Shown piece after piece: positions 6,308-14,020 of a stretch of DNA of 16,714 bases (position 1 is its first letter; every line of letters starts with the position of its first letter). The notes below the pieces were generated by a model. The model had not been told where the DNA came from, did no database searches, and saw only the letters and a list, made by a program, of their open reading frames with translations. The translations under genes and the position numbers were made by a program. The stretch covers positions 1 through 16,714 of the forward strand of contig JAOUDF010000031.1 of NCBI GenBank assembly GCA_029859385.1, in the 5' to 3' direction. The stretch comes from Nitrospirota bacterium (GTDB lineage: Bacteria; Nitrospirota; JAOUDF01).

Positions 6308-7204
6308 ATGATCAACAGCATGACAGGCTATGGCAGGGCTGAACTGCCAGTAAATACCGCGGAAGGCTCCTCCGGCTACCTCGTCGAAATCCGCTCGGTC
6401 AATCACCGCTATCTGGACCTTTCCGTCAAGTGCCCCCGGGAGTTTATCCCGTTGGAAGCCGCGGTGCGGCGCATCGCCGGGGAAAAGATAAGCCGCGGCA
6501 AGGTAGACATTTTTATAAGCCCGCAGAAGGGCGCGGAAGGCAAGGCCTCCCGCTTTTCACTGAATATGGAACAGGGCCGCGAGGTATTGGCTGAACTGAA
6601 CCGGATGCGGGAGGAACTGGCAATCCCCGGTGAAGTCGACCTGGCGGCAGTACTTGAGTTTAAAACCATTCTCTGCACGGAAGAGACTTCTGCGATCAAT
6701 ATCGAAGAGGCCGGCGGTGCTGTAGAGTTGGCCGTCCGCAAGGCCGTCGAGAATCTGGCCGCCATGCGGGCCGCCGAGGGGAGTACCCTCGAGAACGACT
6801 TGCGGGAGAGGATCGGGAATATCGAGGCTATCCTTCAGAGGATCAGGCCGTTGACGGGAGAGGTGGTCGCCGATTACAGGAAGCGCCTCGCCCAGCGGAT
6901 AGAAAAGCTGCTTGAGAATATACAGCCGGATAGCACAAAGCTGGAGGAAGAGGTCGCCTACTTCGCCGACCGGTGCGACATTACGGAAGAGATTGTCCGG
7001 GCCGAGAGCCACATAGGGCAGTTCAGGAAGACCATCAGCGACGGCGGGGTTGCGGGAAAGAAGCTGGACTTCATCCTTCAGGAGATCAGTCGGGAGATCA
7101 ACACCATCGGCTCCAAGGCAAACGATGCGCGGATTGCCTCCGAGGTGATTGCGGCAAAGAGCGAGTTGGAAAAGGTTCGCGAGCAGGTCCAGAACATTGA
7201 ATAA
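6308..7204 (+). CDS. yicC: YicC/YloC family endoribonuclease
   Basis: The 298-residue protein is of the YicC/YloC family, members of which are reported as endoribonucleases acting on RNA turnover and small-RNA stability. The N-terminus MINSMTGYGRAE is the family signature, followed by the YicC-N domain (VEIRSVNHRYLDLSVKCPREF at about 27-47) and the C-terminal DUF1732 region (EEEVAYFADRCDITEE, then HIGQF, then GKKLDFILQEISREINTIGSKAND), both intact. The ATG at 6308 is chosen because MIxSMTGYG is the usual family opening; a second ATG 12 bases later is possible. It heads a yicC-gmk-rpoZ-coaBC cluster. The small remA/DUF370 gene often found between yicC and gmk is absent: only 30 bases separate them. 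Confidence 0.95.
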   Translation: MINSMTGYGRAELPVNTAEGSSGYLVEIRSVNHRYLDLSVKCPREFIPLEAAVRRIAGEKISRGKVDIFISPQKGAEGKASRFSLNMEQGREVLAELNRMREELAIPGEVDLAAVLEFKTILCTEETSAINIEEAGGAVELAVRKAVENLAAMRAAEGSTLENDLRERIGNIEAILQRIRPLTGEVVADYRKRLAQRIEKLLENIQPDSTKLEEEVAYFADRCDITEEIVRAESHIGQFRKTISDGGVAGKKLDFILQEISREINTIGSKANDARIASEVIAAKSELEKVREQVQNIE

Positions 7205-7234
7205 CATGCGGAACAACGGGGATATGCAGGACAG

Positions 7235-7861
7235 ATGACTGAGACGCGCAACGGCAAAGGGCTTCTGATTGTGGTATCGGCCCCCTCCGGCGCCGGCAAG
7301 ACCTCTCTCTGCCAGGAACTGACCCGGACTCTGCCCAACCTGACCCACTCTATCTCCTACACGACGAGGGCGCCCAGAAACGGGGAGGTCAACGGCAAGG
7401 ATTACTGGTTCGTCTCCGTTGAGACTTTCGAAAAGATGGTCGCGGAGAGAGCGTTTGCCGAGTGGGCGCGGGTACACCAGAACCTTTACGGGACGGCGCT
7501 CGCAACGCTTGACGACATGCGCAACAAGGGAAAGGATGTGATTCTCGACATCGACACGCAGGGGGCGATGCAGCTGCGCGAAAAGATGCCCGACGGCGCC
7601 TACATCTTCATACTCCCCCCAAGCATGGAGATACTGGAAGAGCGGCTGCGCAAAAGACAGTCCGACCGCGAGGACGAGATACAACGCCGGATGGCGAAGG
7701 CAAGAGAGGAGATCGCCGCTTATTCATCCTATGATTACATCGTGGTCAACGAAGAGTTCCAGACCGCTCTGGCGGAGCTAAAGGCAATAGTGACCGCGGA
7801 GAAATGCAAAGTTGCCTATATCAATAACAGTTGGGTAGACACCACTTTTTTAGGAGGTTAG
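7235..7861 (+). CDS. gmk: Guanylate kinase
   Basis: Phosphorylates GMP (and dGMP) to the diphosphate using ATP, an essential step of GTP supply. The 208 residues match the family. The P-loop is S15-APSGAGKTS-L (K22, T23), followed by the GMP-binding SISYTTRAPRNGEVNGKDYW (about 34-53), FAEWARVHQNLYGT, DIDTQGAMQLR, the lid region RLRKRQSDREDEIQRRM, and YDYIVVNEE near the C-terminus. The start has an AGGA only 3 bases upstream, an unusually short spacing. The gene's last codons (LGG-stop) contain the AGGAGG ribosome-binding site of rpoZ, so gmk and rpoZ translation are physically linked. Confidence 0.97.
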   Translation: MTETRNGKGLLIVVSAPSGAGKTSLCQELTRTLPNLTHSISYTTRAPRNGEVNGKDYWFVSVETFEKMVAERAFAEWARVHQNLYGTALATLDDMRNKGKDVILDIDTQGAMQLREKMPDGAYIFILPPSMEILEERLRKRQSDREDEIQRRMAKAREEIAAYSSYDYIVVNEEFQTALAELKAIVTAEKCKVAYINNSWVDTTFLGG

Positions 7862-7865
7862 AAGC

Positions 7866-8294
7866 ATGGAAATAATTGCCCTTCCGATCCAGGCCGAGGA
7901 TGCAAAAGTAGACAGCAGGTTCCGCCTTGTCATGGCGGCAGCCCACCGGGTACGCCAGCTGAATACCGGCATAAAACCTCTTGCCGATTCGAAGCACTAC
8001 AAGAACACTTCCGTAGCCCTTGATGAGATACTTCAGGGCAAGACCGACATCCTTCAGGGCGAAGAGGCCAGAAAACTGATCAGCGCCGAACGGGCCGTCA
8101 TGGAGGAAAAGAGAGCTGCTGCGGCCAGCGCCGAAGATGTCTTCGTCCTTCGCAGGAAGGCGGAAAAGCGTGACGAGATCGAAGCCGAGCTGAAGCAGTA
8201 TATCGACGACAGGACCGCTGAGGAAGGCGAAGAAGGCGGCGAGGCCGAGGTCGAGACTTCCGAAGAGAGCAGCGAAGAAGGCGACGAGTGGTAA
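7866..8294 (+). CDS. rpoZ: RNA polymerase omega subunit with long acidic C-terminal extension
   Basis: Omega helps fold and hold the beta-prime subunit and in many bacteria forms part of a ppGpp site. Residues 15-32 (VDSRFRLVMAAAHRVRQL) are the conserved omega core, followed by TSVALDEILQGK and a helix with GEEARKL. The 142-residue length is well above the 60-100 usual for omega. Residues about 75-120 are charged and probably helical, and about 120-142 are nearly all Glu/Gly/Ser (EEGEEGGEAEVE, EESSEEGDEW). The N-terminal MEIIALPIQ recalls Nitrospirota-type omega from memory. A strong AGGAGG (7852-7857) precedes the ATG by 8 bases, and the gene overlaps coaBC by 7 bases. Placement right after gmk is a common genomic arrangement and supports the identity. 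Confidence 0.87.
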   Translation: MEIIALPIQAEDAKVDSRFRLVMAAAHRVRQLNTGIKPLADSKHYKNTSVALDEILQGKTDILQGEEARKLISAERAVMEEKRAAAASAEDVFVLRRKAEKRDEIEAELKQYIDDRTAEEGEEGGEAEVETSEESSEEGDEW

Positions 8295-9496
8295 AGGGCC
8301 GAAGGGTCCTGCTGGGTGTAACCGGCAGTATCGCAGCCTACAAAGCGGTCGAGATAGCCCGGGGCCTCGTAAAAAAAGGGGCCCTGGTGCAAACCGTCAT
8401 GACTGCCTCCGCATGTCGCTTTGTCACCCCCCTTACCTTTGCCGCTGTTACCGGCCAGCCTGTCTTCACCAACGAAATCGATTTTACGGAAAACGGCGAG
8501 ATGAGCCATATCTCTCTCGCTGCGCAGAGCGACCTGGTCATCGTTGCACCCGCCACGGCCAACATTATTGGCAAGGCGGCGGGCGGCATCGCCGATGATC
8601 TCCTTTCCACCCTGCTTCTCGTTGCCCGCCCCCCGATCCTCATGGCCCCTGCCATGAACTGCCGAATGTACGAGCACCCCGCCGTACAGAAAAATATCGA
8701 AACCCTGCGCACCCGCGGCATTGAAATGGAAGGCCCCTGCAGCGGCGACCTGGCTTGCGGCGAGGAGGGGAGCGGCCGGATGGCCGACCCGTCAGATATC
8801 ATTGCCCGAGCGGAAGCCATGCTCGCCCAAAGCGGCGACCTGGCGGGACGAATAATAATGGTCACGGCCGGACCGACCCGGGAGCCCCTCGACCCTGTGC
8901 GATTTATCAGCAACCGTTCTTCGGGAAAGATGGGATACGCCATCGCTGAGGCCGCCGTCCGACGGGGAGCGCGGGTAATCCTTGTCAGCGGCCCGGTATC
9001 GTTGCCTCAACCTTCCGGGCTTGAAGCGTACGATACCGTCACCACGGCAGCGGAAATGCACGACGCGGTGATGGGCAGGCTGGGTGGCGCCGATGCGTTG
9101 ATAATGGCGGCGGCGGTTTCGGACTATTCACCCGATCAACCCGCGGCGAAGAAAATAAAGAAGCAGGACGATACCCTGGCCGTAACGCTGCAAAAGAACC
9201 CCGACATACTGGCCGAGGTCGGAAAGCGCCGGAAGAGGCCGCTGCTGATCGGTTTTGCGGCTGAGACGGAGAACCTGGAGAAGAACGCCAGGGAAAAGTG
9301 CCGGAGCAAAAAACTCGACCTGATTGTGGCCAACGACGTCTCGAAACCGGGGATCGGCTTCGACTCTGATGACAATGAAGCGCTGCTTTTATCGGCATCG
9401 GGCGATGCCACCCCTCTCCCCCGCATGAGCAAATCTCGCATGGCAGACGCTATTCTCGACAAAATCGCCATCCTTCTTCAGTCCACCCGGTCTTAA
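8288..9496 (+). CDS. coaBC: Bifunctional phosphopantothenoylcysteine decarboxylase / phosphopantothenate-cysteine ligase
   Basis: Catalyses two consecutive steps of coenzyme A synthesis. The CoaC half (about 1-185) has GVTGSIAAYKAVEIARGL (flavin-binding start), the catalytic H74 in EMSHISLAAQSDLVIVAPATAN, PAMN (121-124) and the substrate clamp with SGDLACGEEGSGRM. The CoaB half (about 190-402) has VTAGPTREPLDPVRFISNRSSGKMGYA, MAAAVSDYSP, KKIKK, LQKNPDILAEVG and GFAAETE, ending with ANDVSKPGIGFDSDDNE. The 402-residue length is standard. The start codon is GTG at 8288, inside the end of rpoZ, with AAGAAGG upstream; downstream codons VKGRRVLLGVTGS match the family start. It is the last gene of the cluster. 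Confidence 0.97.
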   Translation: MVKGRRVLLGVTGSIAAYKAVEIARGLVKKGALVQTVMTASACRFVTPLTFAAVTGQPVFTNEIDFTENGEMSHISLAAQSDLVIVAPATANIIGKAAGGIADDLLSTLLLVARPPILMAPAMNCRMYEHPAVQKNIETLRTRGIEMEGPCSGDLACGEEGSGRMADPSDIIARAEAMLAQSGDLAGRIIMVTAGPTREPLDPVRFISNRSSGKMGYAIAEAAVRRGARVILVSGPVSLPQPSGLEAYDTVTTAAEMHDAVMGRLGGADALIMAAAVSDYSPDQPAAKKIKKQDDTLAVTLQKNPDILAEVGKRRKRPLLIGFAAETENLEKNAREKCRSKKLDLIVANDVSKPGIGFDSDDNEALLLSASGDATPLPRMSKSRMADAILDKIAILLQSTRS

Positions 9497-9524
9497 TATT
9501 TTTCTTCAGCGGTCGATAAGACTT

Positions 9525-9542
9525 CTGATTGTCCTTAATCAG
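9525..9542 (+). repeat. Small hairpin before the TPR gene
   Basis: CTGATT (9525-9530) pairs with AATCAG (9537-9542) around a 6-base loop. It ends inside the AGGAA ribosome-binding site of the gene at 9554. It has no T-tract and is too weak for a terminator; it might dampen initiation. Confidence 0.35.
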
Positions 9543-9553
9543 GAATCGTTACG

Positions 9554-10996
9554 ATGGCTCCCAACAACATATCTGAAGACATAGAAGTCCTTTCCAAAAA
9601 GCTGCTCAAAGACCCTGCATCGCGCTTGTTTCTGCCCCTGGCAGAAAAGTATCGGGATGCGGGGATGCTGGAAGAAGCAGAGACAGTGCTGAGGGATGGC
9701 CTGAAATATCATCCCGACTACACCGGCGCGCAATTCTCCCTGGGGCGGATCCTTCATGAGAAAGGCGACACCGATGGGGCCTTCGGCATCTTCAGGGAAG
9801 TAGTGCGCTCCGCCCCCGACAATCTTCTGGCCCACAAGAAGCTTGCGGATATTGCGATAAAAAAAGGGCTGGAGGAAGAAGCGGTGGAGAGCCTCCGGAT
9901 GATTGTGCGGCTCGATCCTCGGGATGCAAACTCCCGTGAACTTCTGGAAAGATATGACACTCCACATGAACAGCCCTCAAGCCCCTCCGGCGGATATGGG
10001 GAGGTCGAAGTGGGCAGCGGGCCGGGACTCGAAACCTTCGAGGCGCCGGAAACTCCGCCGACACCGCCAAAACTTGATGAATCCTCCTACCTGAGCAGCC
10101 CTGACCTCGTCGACGAGATGATGGCGCCCCAGTCTCCCGGGGTTTCGGAGACCGATACCACGACGGAAGTTGATCTTCTGGGGGAATCGGGAACAGAGCA
10201 GGTTTCCGTGGACCTTGGTGAATTTGCCTCGGATGCAGGTACCGCGACGGAAGAAGAGGTGCCTCAGGAAGTGTCACTGGACGATTTAATGCCGGAGACC
10301 TCCGGGAACGAGACAGGGATGGGCCTGGATTTGGGCGAGCCCGTGCTGACCGATGAGGTTGAAGAGAGCAGCATCCCGGCAGAGGAAGAGGCTGAACCGC
10401 AGATTACGCCGTCTCAGGCCGAAGAGGTCGAACCTGCCCCGGCCGTGGCCGCTGCGGTCGTTAAAGAGGATGATTCGGGCGTCGCCTACGAGCTTCCGGC
10501 CGTCGATGAGATTCAGCTCGACCAGAACCTGGGAATCGAAATCCCCACAACCCTCACCCCCGTCGAAGGTCAATTCGAAACTGAATATACATGGGGCGCC
10601 CCTGATCAGCTGACCGCCGCTGAGGGTTCAGCCGAGACTGGGCTGGAACAGGTGAAATCCGTCGCCGCATATGAGATCAGCGACGAAGAGGAAATGCCCT
10701 CCGCACCCGCTCAAGCCGTCGCTCCTCCGACTCCCGATGAAAACCTTCAACAGCTTTTCAGCGAGATCGCCGGAGGTGAGACCGTACACGAGACCGTTAC
10801 GGAACAGGTTGAGGAAGAGGCCGAGATCGAAACCGAGACCATGGCAGAGCTCTATATTCAACAGGGTCACTACGAGAAGGCCCGCGATATTTACACCCGC
10901 CTGCTGGATGCCGACTCCGACAACTCGGACCTCCGGCAGAAGCTGGAAGAGGTCCATTTCATGATCAACCTTCTCAATCAGAAAGACCGGCCGTAG
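9554..10996 (+). CDS. Tetratricopeptide-repeat protein with long acidic linker
   Basis: The 480-residue protein has three parts. Residues about 20-132 hold three TPR units (LFLPLAEKYRDAGMLEEAETV, FSLGRILHEKGDTDGAFGIF and KKLADIAIKKGLEEEAVESL regions). Residues about 135-425 are a low-complexity, Glu/Pro/Thr/Ser/Val-rich acidic stretch with no recognisable fold. Residues about 428-475 hold a final TPR (MAELYIQQGHYEKARDIYTRLL) followed by a helix (LEEVHFMINLLNQ). No signal peptide or membrane helix is seen, so it is probably a cytoplasmic scaffold; similar TPR-linker-TPR proteins occur in Geobacter and Nitrospirota, but I cannot assign a role. AGGAA lies 8 bases before the ATG, partly inside a 6-bp hairpin (9525-9542). 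It is transcribed in the same direction as coaBC, 57 bases away. Confidence 0.88.
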   Translation: MAPNNISEDIEVLSKKLLKDPASRLFLPLAEKYRDAGMLEEAETVLRDGLKYHPDYTGAQFSLGRILHEKGDTDGAFGIFREVVRSAPDNLLAHKKLADIAIKKGLEEEAVESLRMIVRLDPRDANSRELLERYDTPHEQPSSPSGGYGEVEVGSGPGLETFEAPETPPTPPKLDESSYLSSPDLVDEMMAPQSPGVSETDTTTEVDLLGESGTEQVSVDLGEFASDAGTATEEEVPQEVSLDDLMPETSGNETGMGLDLGEPVLTDEVEESSIPAEEEAEPQITPSQAEEVEPAPAVAAAVVKEDDSGVAYELPAVDEIQLDQNLGIEIPTTLTPVEGQFETEYTWGAPDQLTAAEGSAETGLEQVKSVAAYEISDEEEMPSAPAQAVAPPTPDENLQQLFSEIAGGETVHETVTEQVEEEAEIETETMAELYIQQGHYEKARDIYTRLLDADSDNSDLRQKLEEVHFMINLLNQKDRP

Positions 10997-11025
10997 CCCT
11001 TTAAAAGAGACGGCGCAGATTTTTC

Positions 11026-11056
11026 TTTACCGCGGGGCGCATTTACTGCTATTAAT
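11026..11056 (+). promoter_or_regulatory. Possible promoter of the metal-efflux operon
   Basis: TTTACC (11026-11031) and TATTAAT (11050-11056) are separated by 18 bases, immediately before the first gene of the efflux operon. The -10 is reasonable and the -35 weak; the -10 lies only 8 bases before the ATG at 11064, so that start would be leaderless or nearly so. The next in-frame methionine is at residue 18, inside the signal peptide. Confidence 0.25.
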
Positions 11057-11063
11057 CCCGCAT

Positions 11064-11387
11064 ATGAAAAACTTCTCACTTTTAATCTTTCTTGCAATCA
11101 CCATCTTTGCACAGATGAACCCTGCTAACTGCCTGGGTGAATGGTCCGCGACTCCGGCGCATAGTGCCAATGGCGTTGTCATCAGCCCCATTGTTGACAA
11201 TCACTCTACCGATAACCACGAGAGCTGTATCGACTTCTGCCAATGCCCGTGCCACCTGAGCTTTCAGACATCCCTCTCCCCACTGGCAGCATTGCCGACA
11301 TTTTACTTCATAACCGATTCAGCATATGCCCAACCCCATCTTTCGGGTTTCACCGGAGACATTCTCCACCCTCCCCGCTTTTCGTAA
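11064..11387 (+). CDS. Small exported Cys/His-rich protein, CzcI-like
   Basis: The 107-residue product begins with a clear signal peptide (MKNFSLLIFLAITIFAQMNPANC, cleavage likely between about 17 and 25), so it should reach the periplasm. The mature part has a compact potential metal site: H47, H52, C55, C59, C61, C63 and H64, the second half reading CIDFCQCPCHLSF. It sits directly before the czcC-type gene, the position of czcI in czcICBA of Cupriavidus, and CzcI as I recall it also has an exported Cys/His segment ending in CHLVSLP. I infer a periplasmic metal-sensing, buffering or regulatory role; similarity is too short for a firm family call. There is no strong Shine-Dalgarno before the ATG. 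Confidence 0.6.
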   Translation: MKNFSLLIFLAITIFAQMNPANCLGEWSATPAHSANGVVISPIVDNHSTDNHESCIDFCQCPCHLSFQTSLSPLAALPTFYFITDSAYAQPHLSGFTGDILHPPRFS

Positions 11388-11517
11388 CACCCCTTTCTAC
11401 ACCAGAAAAACAAGGCTACAGGCAATAGGAAAGTCAAACCTTTTCTGCTTCCGGTCCATTTCCCAAGCCCGTGCCATCTATCGTCCGAACCTTTACCACG
11501 GGAGGTCCATCGTCCCC

Positions 11518-12756
11518 ATGCGACGTGTACTCTTGCTGTTTCTATTGATGTACGTCTCCGCCGCCGCTTTGGCGCAGGCAGACGAGCTGAAAACATACAC
11601 CCTTGAAGACGTCCTGAAGCTGGGCCGAAACAAGAACCCGTCCCTGTCCGTGTTTGAGGCCGAGCTGAAGGCTGCTGAAGGCGGCATTGTCGCGGCCGGA
11701 GCCTTCCCGAACCCTGTGCTGGAGCTGGAGCTTGGCCGGGGACGGGCCACCCGCGAGAGCGATCTTGATAGGCAGGAGTACCGCGTCTCTCTGGAGCAAC
11801 CGGTGGAGGTGTCCGCCAAGCGGCTCTACCGTAGAAAAGCCGCGGAGGCAGCCCATGCAGAAGTCAGGCAGGATTTGACCGATCTCCATCTCCGCCTGGG
11901 CTTCGAGGTAAAACAGGCATTCTACCACCTGCTGCTGGCCCAAAACAACCTTGAAACTACCGCCGCCATCGCAGCCTCAAGTGAGGAGTCGCTAGGCAAG
12001 ATAAGATTGCGGGTTGAGGCGGGTGACGCGCCTGAGGTTGACCTTATAAAGGCTCGCGTCGAGCTCCTGAAAACAAGGAAAGAGTTGAGAGCCGCGGAAC
12101 GGGAGATATTCGGCTTCAAGGCCGTTCTTAACCGGCTGACCGGGAACACCCTGGGAGGTAACTTTGCAGTGTCAGGCAATTTTGCCGGAGCGCCTGAAAA
12201 TCTCGACCCGTCAAAACTTATTGAAAGAGCCCTGTCGCGCCACCCGCTGGTAGAACGCAGGAAGCTGGAAATCATCGGGGCAGAGGCGTCATTGGCGATG
12301 GAACAGGCCTCCCGCATGGGTGACCTGTCGGTCAAGGCCTTCTATGGCCATGAGATAGACAAGGAGTTTTATGGCGCAGGCATTTCAATCCCTTTGCCCT
12401 TGTGGTACGGCCGTTCTGGTGAAATTGCCTCTGCGTCGGCAAAGCTTTCCGGGGCCAGGGCCGCTCTTGACGAACTGAAGGCGGAAATTGCCGCCCGGGT
12501 AGAGATGGCGGCGGCGGAAACGCAGGTTGCCGTAGCACGGGTGGATGCCTTTGAAGAGGGGCTCCTCCGGGATGCCAAAGAAACGCTGGAGATCGCGGAC
12601 TTCTCGTTCGAGCAAGGGGAGACCTCGCTCCTGGAGCTTCTCGATACCCGACGTACTTACGCTGCTGTCCTGCTTGAACATAACGAGTCTCTCTATGAAC
12701 TGGCCGTGGCTGTAGCCCGGTTGGAAGAGGCGACGGGAGGCGACTTTAATGAATAA
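11518..12756 (+). CDS. TolC-family outer-membrane channel of a heavy-metal efflux system (CzcC/CusC-like)
   Basis: Outer-membrane trimeric duct of a tripartite RND exporter. The 412-residue form starting MRRVLLLFLLMYVSAAALAQA has a signal peptide with an AQA-type cleavage site and no lipobox, like CzcC and unlike the CusC lipoprotein. The mature protein starts YTLEDVLKLGRNKNPSL and has the two outer-membrane-efflux repeats typical of the family: the first ends near LNRLTGN (about residue 207) and the second contains GAGISIPLPLWYGRSGEIASASA and EQGETSLLELLDTRRTYAAVLLEHN. The frame is open from 11326, but the ATG at 11518 is preferred because it begins the signal peptide and has GGAGGT 11 bases upstream. 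Its 3' end overlaps the adaptor gene by 8 bases. Confidence 0.93.
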   Translation: MRRVLLLFLLMYVSAAALAQADELKTYTLEDVLKLGRNKNPSLSVFEAELKAAEGGIVAAGAFPNPVLELELGRGRATRESDLDRQEYRVSLEQPVEVSAKRLYRRKAAEAAHAEVRQDLTDLHLRLGFEVKQAFYHLLLAQNNLETTAAIAASSEESLGKIRLRVEAGDAPEVDLIKARVELLKTRKELRAAEREIFGFKAVLNRLTGNTLGGNFAVSGNFAGAPENLDPSKLIERALSRHPLVERRKLEIIGAEASLAMEQASRMGDLSVKAFYGHEIDKEFYGAGISIPLPLWYGRSGEIASASAKLSGARAALDELKAEIAARVEMAAAETQVAVARVDAFEEGLLRDAKETLEIADFSFEQGETSLLELLDTRRTYAAVLLEHNESLYELAVAVARLEEATGGDFNE

Positions 12757-14005
12757 TTGCGGCCAAAAGGGGTTATCCATGTTTTCCAGAATGATTGTAC
12801 TGACGGCATGTTCGCTGTCGCTTCTCTTTCTTCCGGCCTGTTCCGGAGAAAAAAAAGAGGCGGCCCACAGGGATGAGGGGCACAGGGAGGAGAGCCATAA
12901 AGAAGCTGAAAAAAAGGACGCCGAACATGGACACGACGATCACGGCGAGGAAGGACATTCCGACGAGGTAACGCTGTCGAAAGAGGCGGCGGAGGCCGCC
13001 GGGATAACGGTCGGCGAGGTGAAGGAGCAGCCGCTTGCCGCCAGCCTGGAACTGCCCGCCAGGCTGGCGCCCGACGAAACGAAGATTGCCCGCCTCAACG
13101 CCCGGGCCAGCGGAAGAGTTGCAAGCATCAGCGCCAATGCAGGCGACCGGGTCGCATCGGGCAAACCGCTGGCGGTGCTGGAGAGCCGGGAACTGGCTGA
13201 CGCCGGACTTGAATACCGGGAAGCCAGGGTCACTCTGGAAGCCGCAAAGAGCAGCCTTGAACGGGTGAAGCTTCTGGTTGAGGGAAAGGCCGTGGCCAGG
13301 AAGCAGTTGGTGGAGGAGGAAACCCGCTACGCCAATGCTGAGGCCAAAGTGGCGAATGCCGTAGAGCGGTTGCGACTGCTGGGGGCTGCCGTACCTGAAG
13401 CAGGGGTATCCCTGCAAAATACGATAGCTATAACCTCCCCCATCTCCGGAACAGTGCTGACGCGCGAAGCGTCGCAGGGTGAGACGGTGGACCCGTCGAA
13501 GACTCTCTTCACCGTGGCGGACCTCTCTGCTCTATGGATAATAGCCGAGGTGCCGGAGAACGAGGTCGCCCGGATACGGAAGGGCCAGCGCGCCACGGTG
13601 ACCGTGGACGCCATGCCCGGCAAGTCCTTCAGTGTTGTCATCGACCATGTCTACGACCTTATGGACCCTGAAACGCGCCGGATCAAGGTGCGGGCGTCGT
13701 TGAGGAACCCCGGCACGCTCAAGCCCGAGATGTTCGCTACCATGAGGATTGCCGCCGGACAAACCGACATGGCCCCTGCCATCCCCGCCTCAGCGGTGGT
13801 TCGAGAGGGGGGGAAGACCGCTGTCTTCGTGGAGGATGAACCTCTTACGTTCGCGAAGAGGACCATTGAAGTTGGCCCCGAACAGGACGGCTGGCACAGG
13901 GTCCTGTCCGGCCTCAAGGCCGGCGAAAGGATCGCGGTCAAGGGGGCCTTCACGCTGAAGGCGGAGATGGAGAAGAGCGAACTGGGCGAAGGCCACGCGC
14001 ACTAA
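12749..14005 (+). CDS. RND efflux periplasmic adaptor lipoprotein, CzcB/CusB-like, His-rich
   Basis: Membrane-fusion subunit linking the inner-membrane pump to the outer-membrane channel. The signal sequence ends in lipobox LPAC (C31), predicting a lipid-anchored protein. Residues 32-72 are highly charged with seven His (40, 45, 50, 60, 62, 65, 70), a likely metal-binding segment, and the protein ends GEGHAH. Next come a beta-barrel/lipoyl half (LNARASGRVASISANAGDRV), an alpha-hairpin (about 150-215, LEYREARVTLEAAKSSLERVK and QLVEEETRYANAEAK), the second lipoyl half (ITSPISGTVLTREASQGETV) and the barrel and membrane-proximal domains, for 418 residues in all. The ATG at 12749 has GGAGG 8 bases upstream and overlaps the channel gene; an alternative ATG at 12779 gives a more compact signal peptide and cannot be excluded. 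Confidence 0.94.
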   Translation: MNNCGQKGLSMFSRMIVLTACSLSLLFLPACSGEKKEAAHRDEGHREESHKEAEKKDAEHGHDDHGEEGHSDEVTLSKEAAEAAGITVGEVKEQPLAASLELPARLAPDETKIARLNARASGRVASISANAGDRVASGKPLAVLESRELADAGLEYREARVTLEAAKSSLERVKLLVEGKAVARKQLVEEETRYANAEAKVANAVERLRLLGAAVPEAGVSLQNTIAITSPISGTVLTREASQGETVDPSKTLFTVADLSALWIIAEVPENEVARIRKGQRATVTVDAMPGKSFSVVIDHVYDLMDPETRRIKVRASLRNPGTLKPEMFATMRIAAGQTDMAPAIPASAVVREGGKTAVFVEDEPLTFAKRTIEVGPEQDGWHRVLSGLKAGERIAVKGAFTLKAEMEKSELGEGHAH

Positions 14006-14020
14006 ACAGGAGGATATCCG

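Noticed and set aside
6557..7684. Minus-strand open frame of 375 codons across yicC and gmk
   Set aside because: It runs antisense through two well-identified genes and the gap between them; a codon-bias shadow of GC-rich coding DNA.
11326..11517. 64-residue N-terminal extension of the outer-membrane channel protein
   Set aside because: The extension would precede a good signal peptide and overlap the small exported protein gene; a GGAGGT sits before the downstream ATG at 11518.
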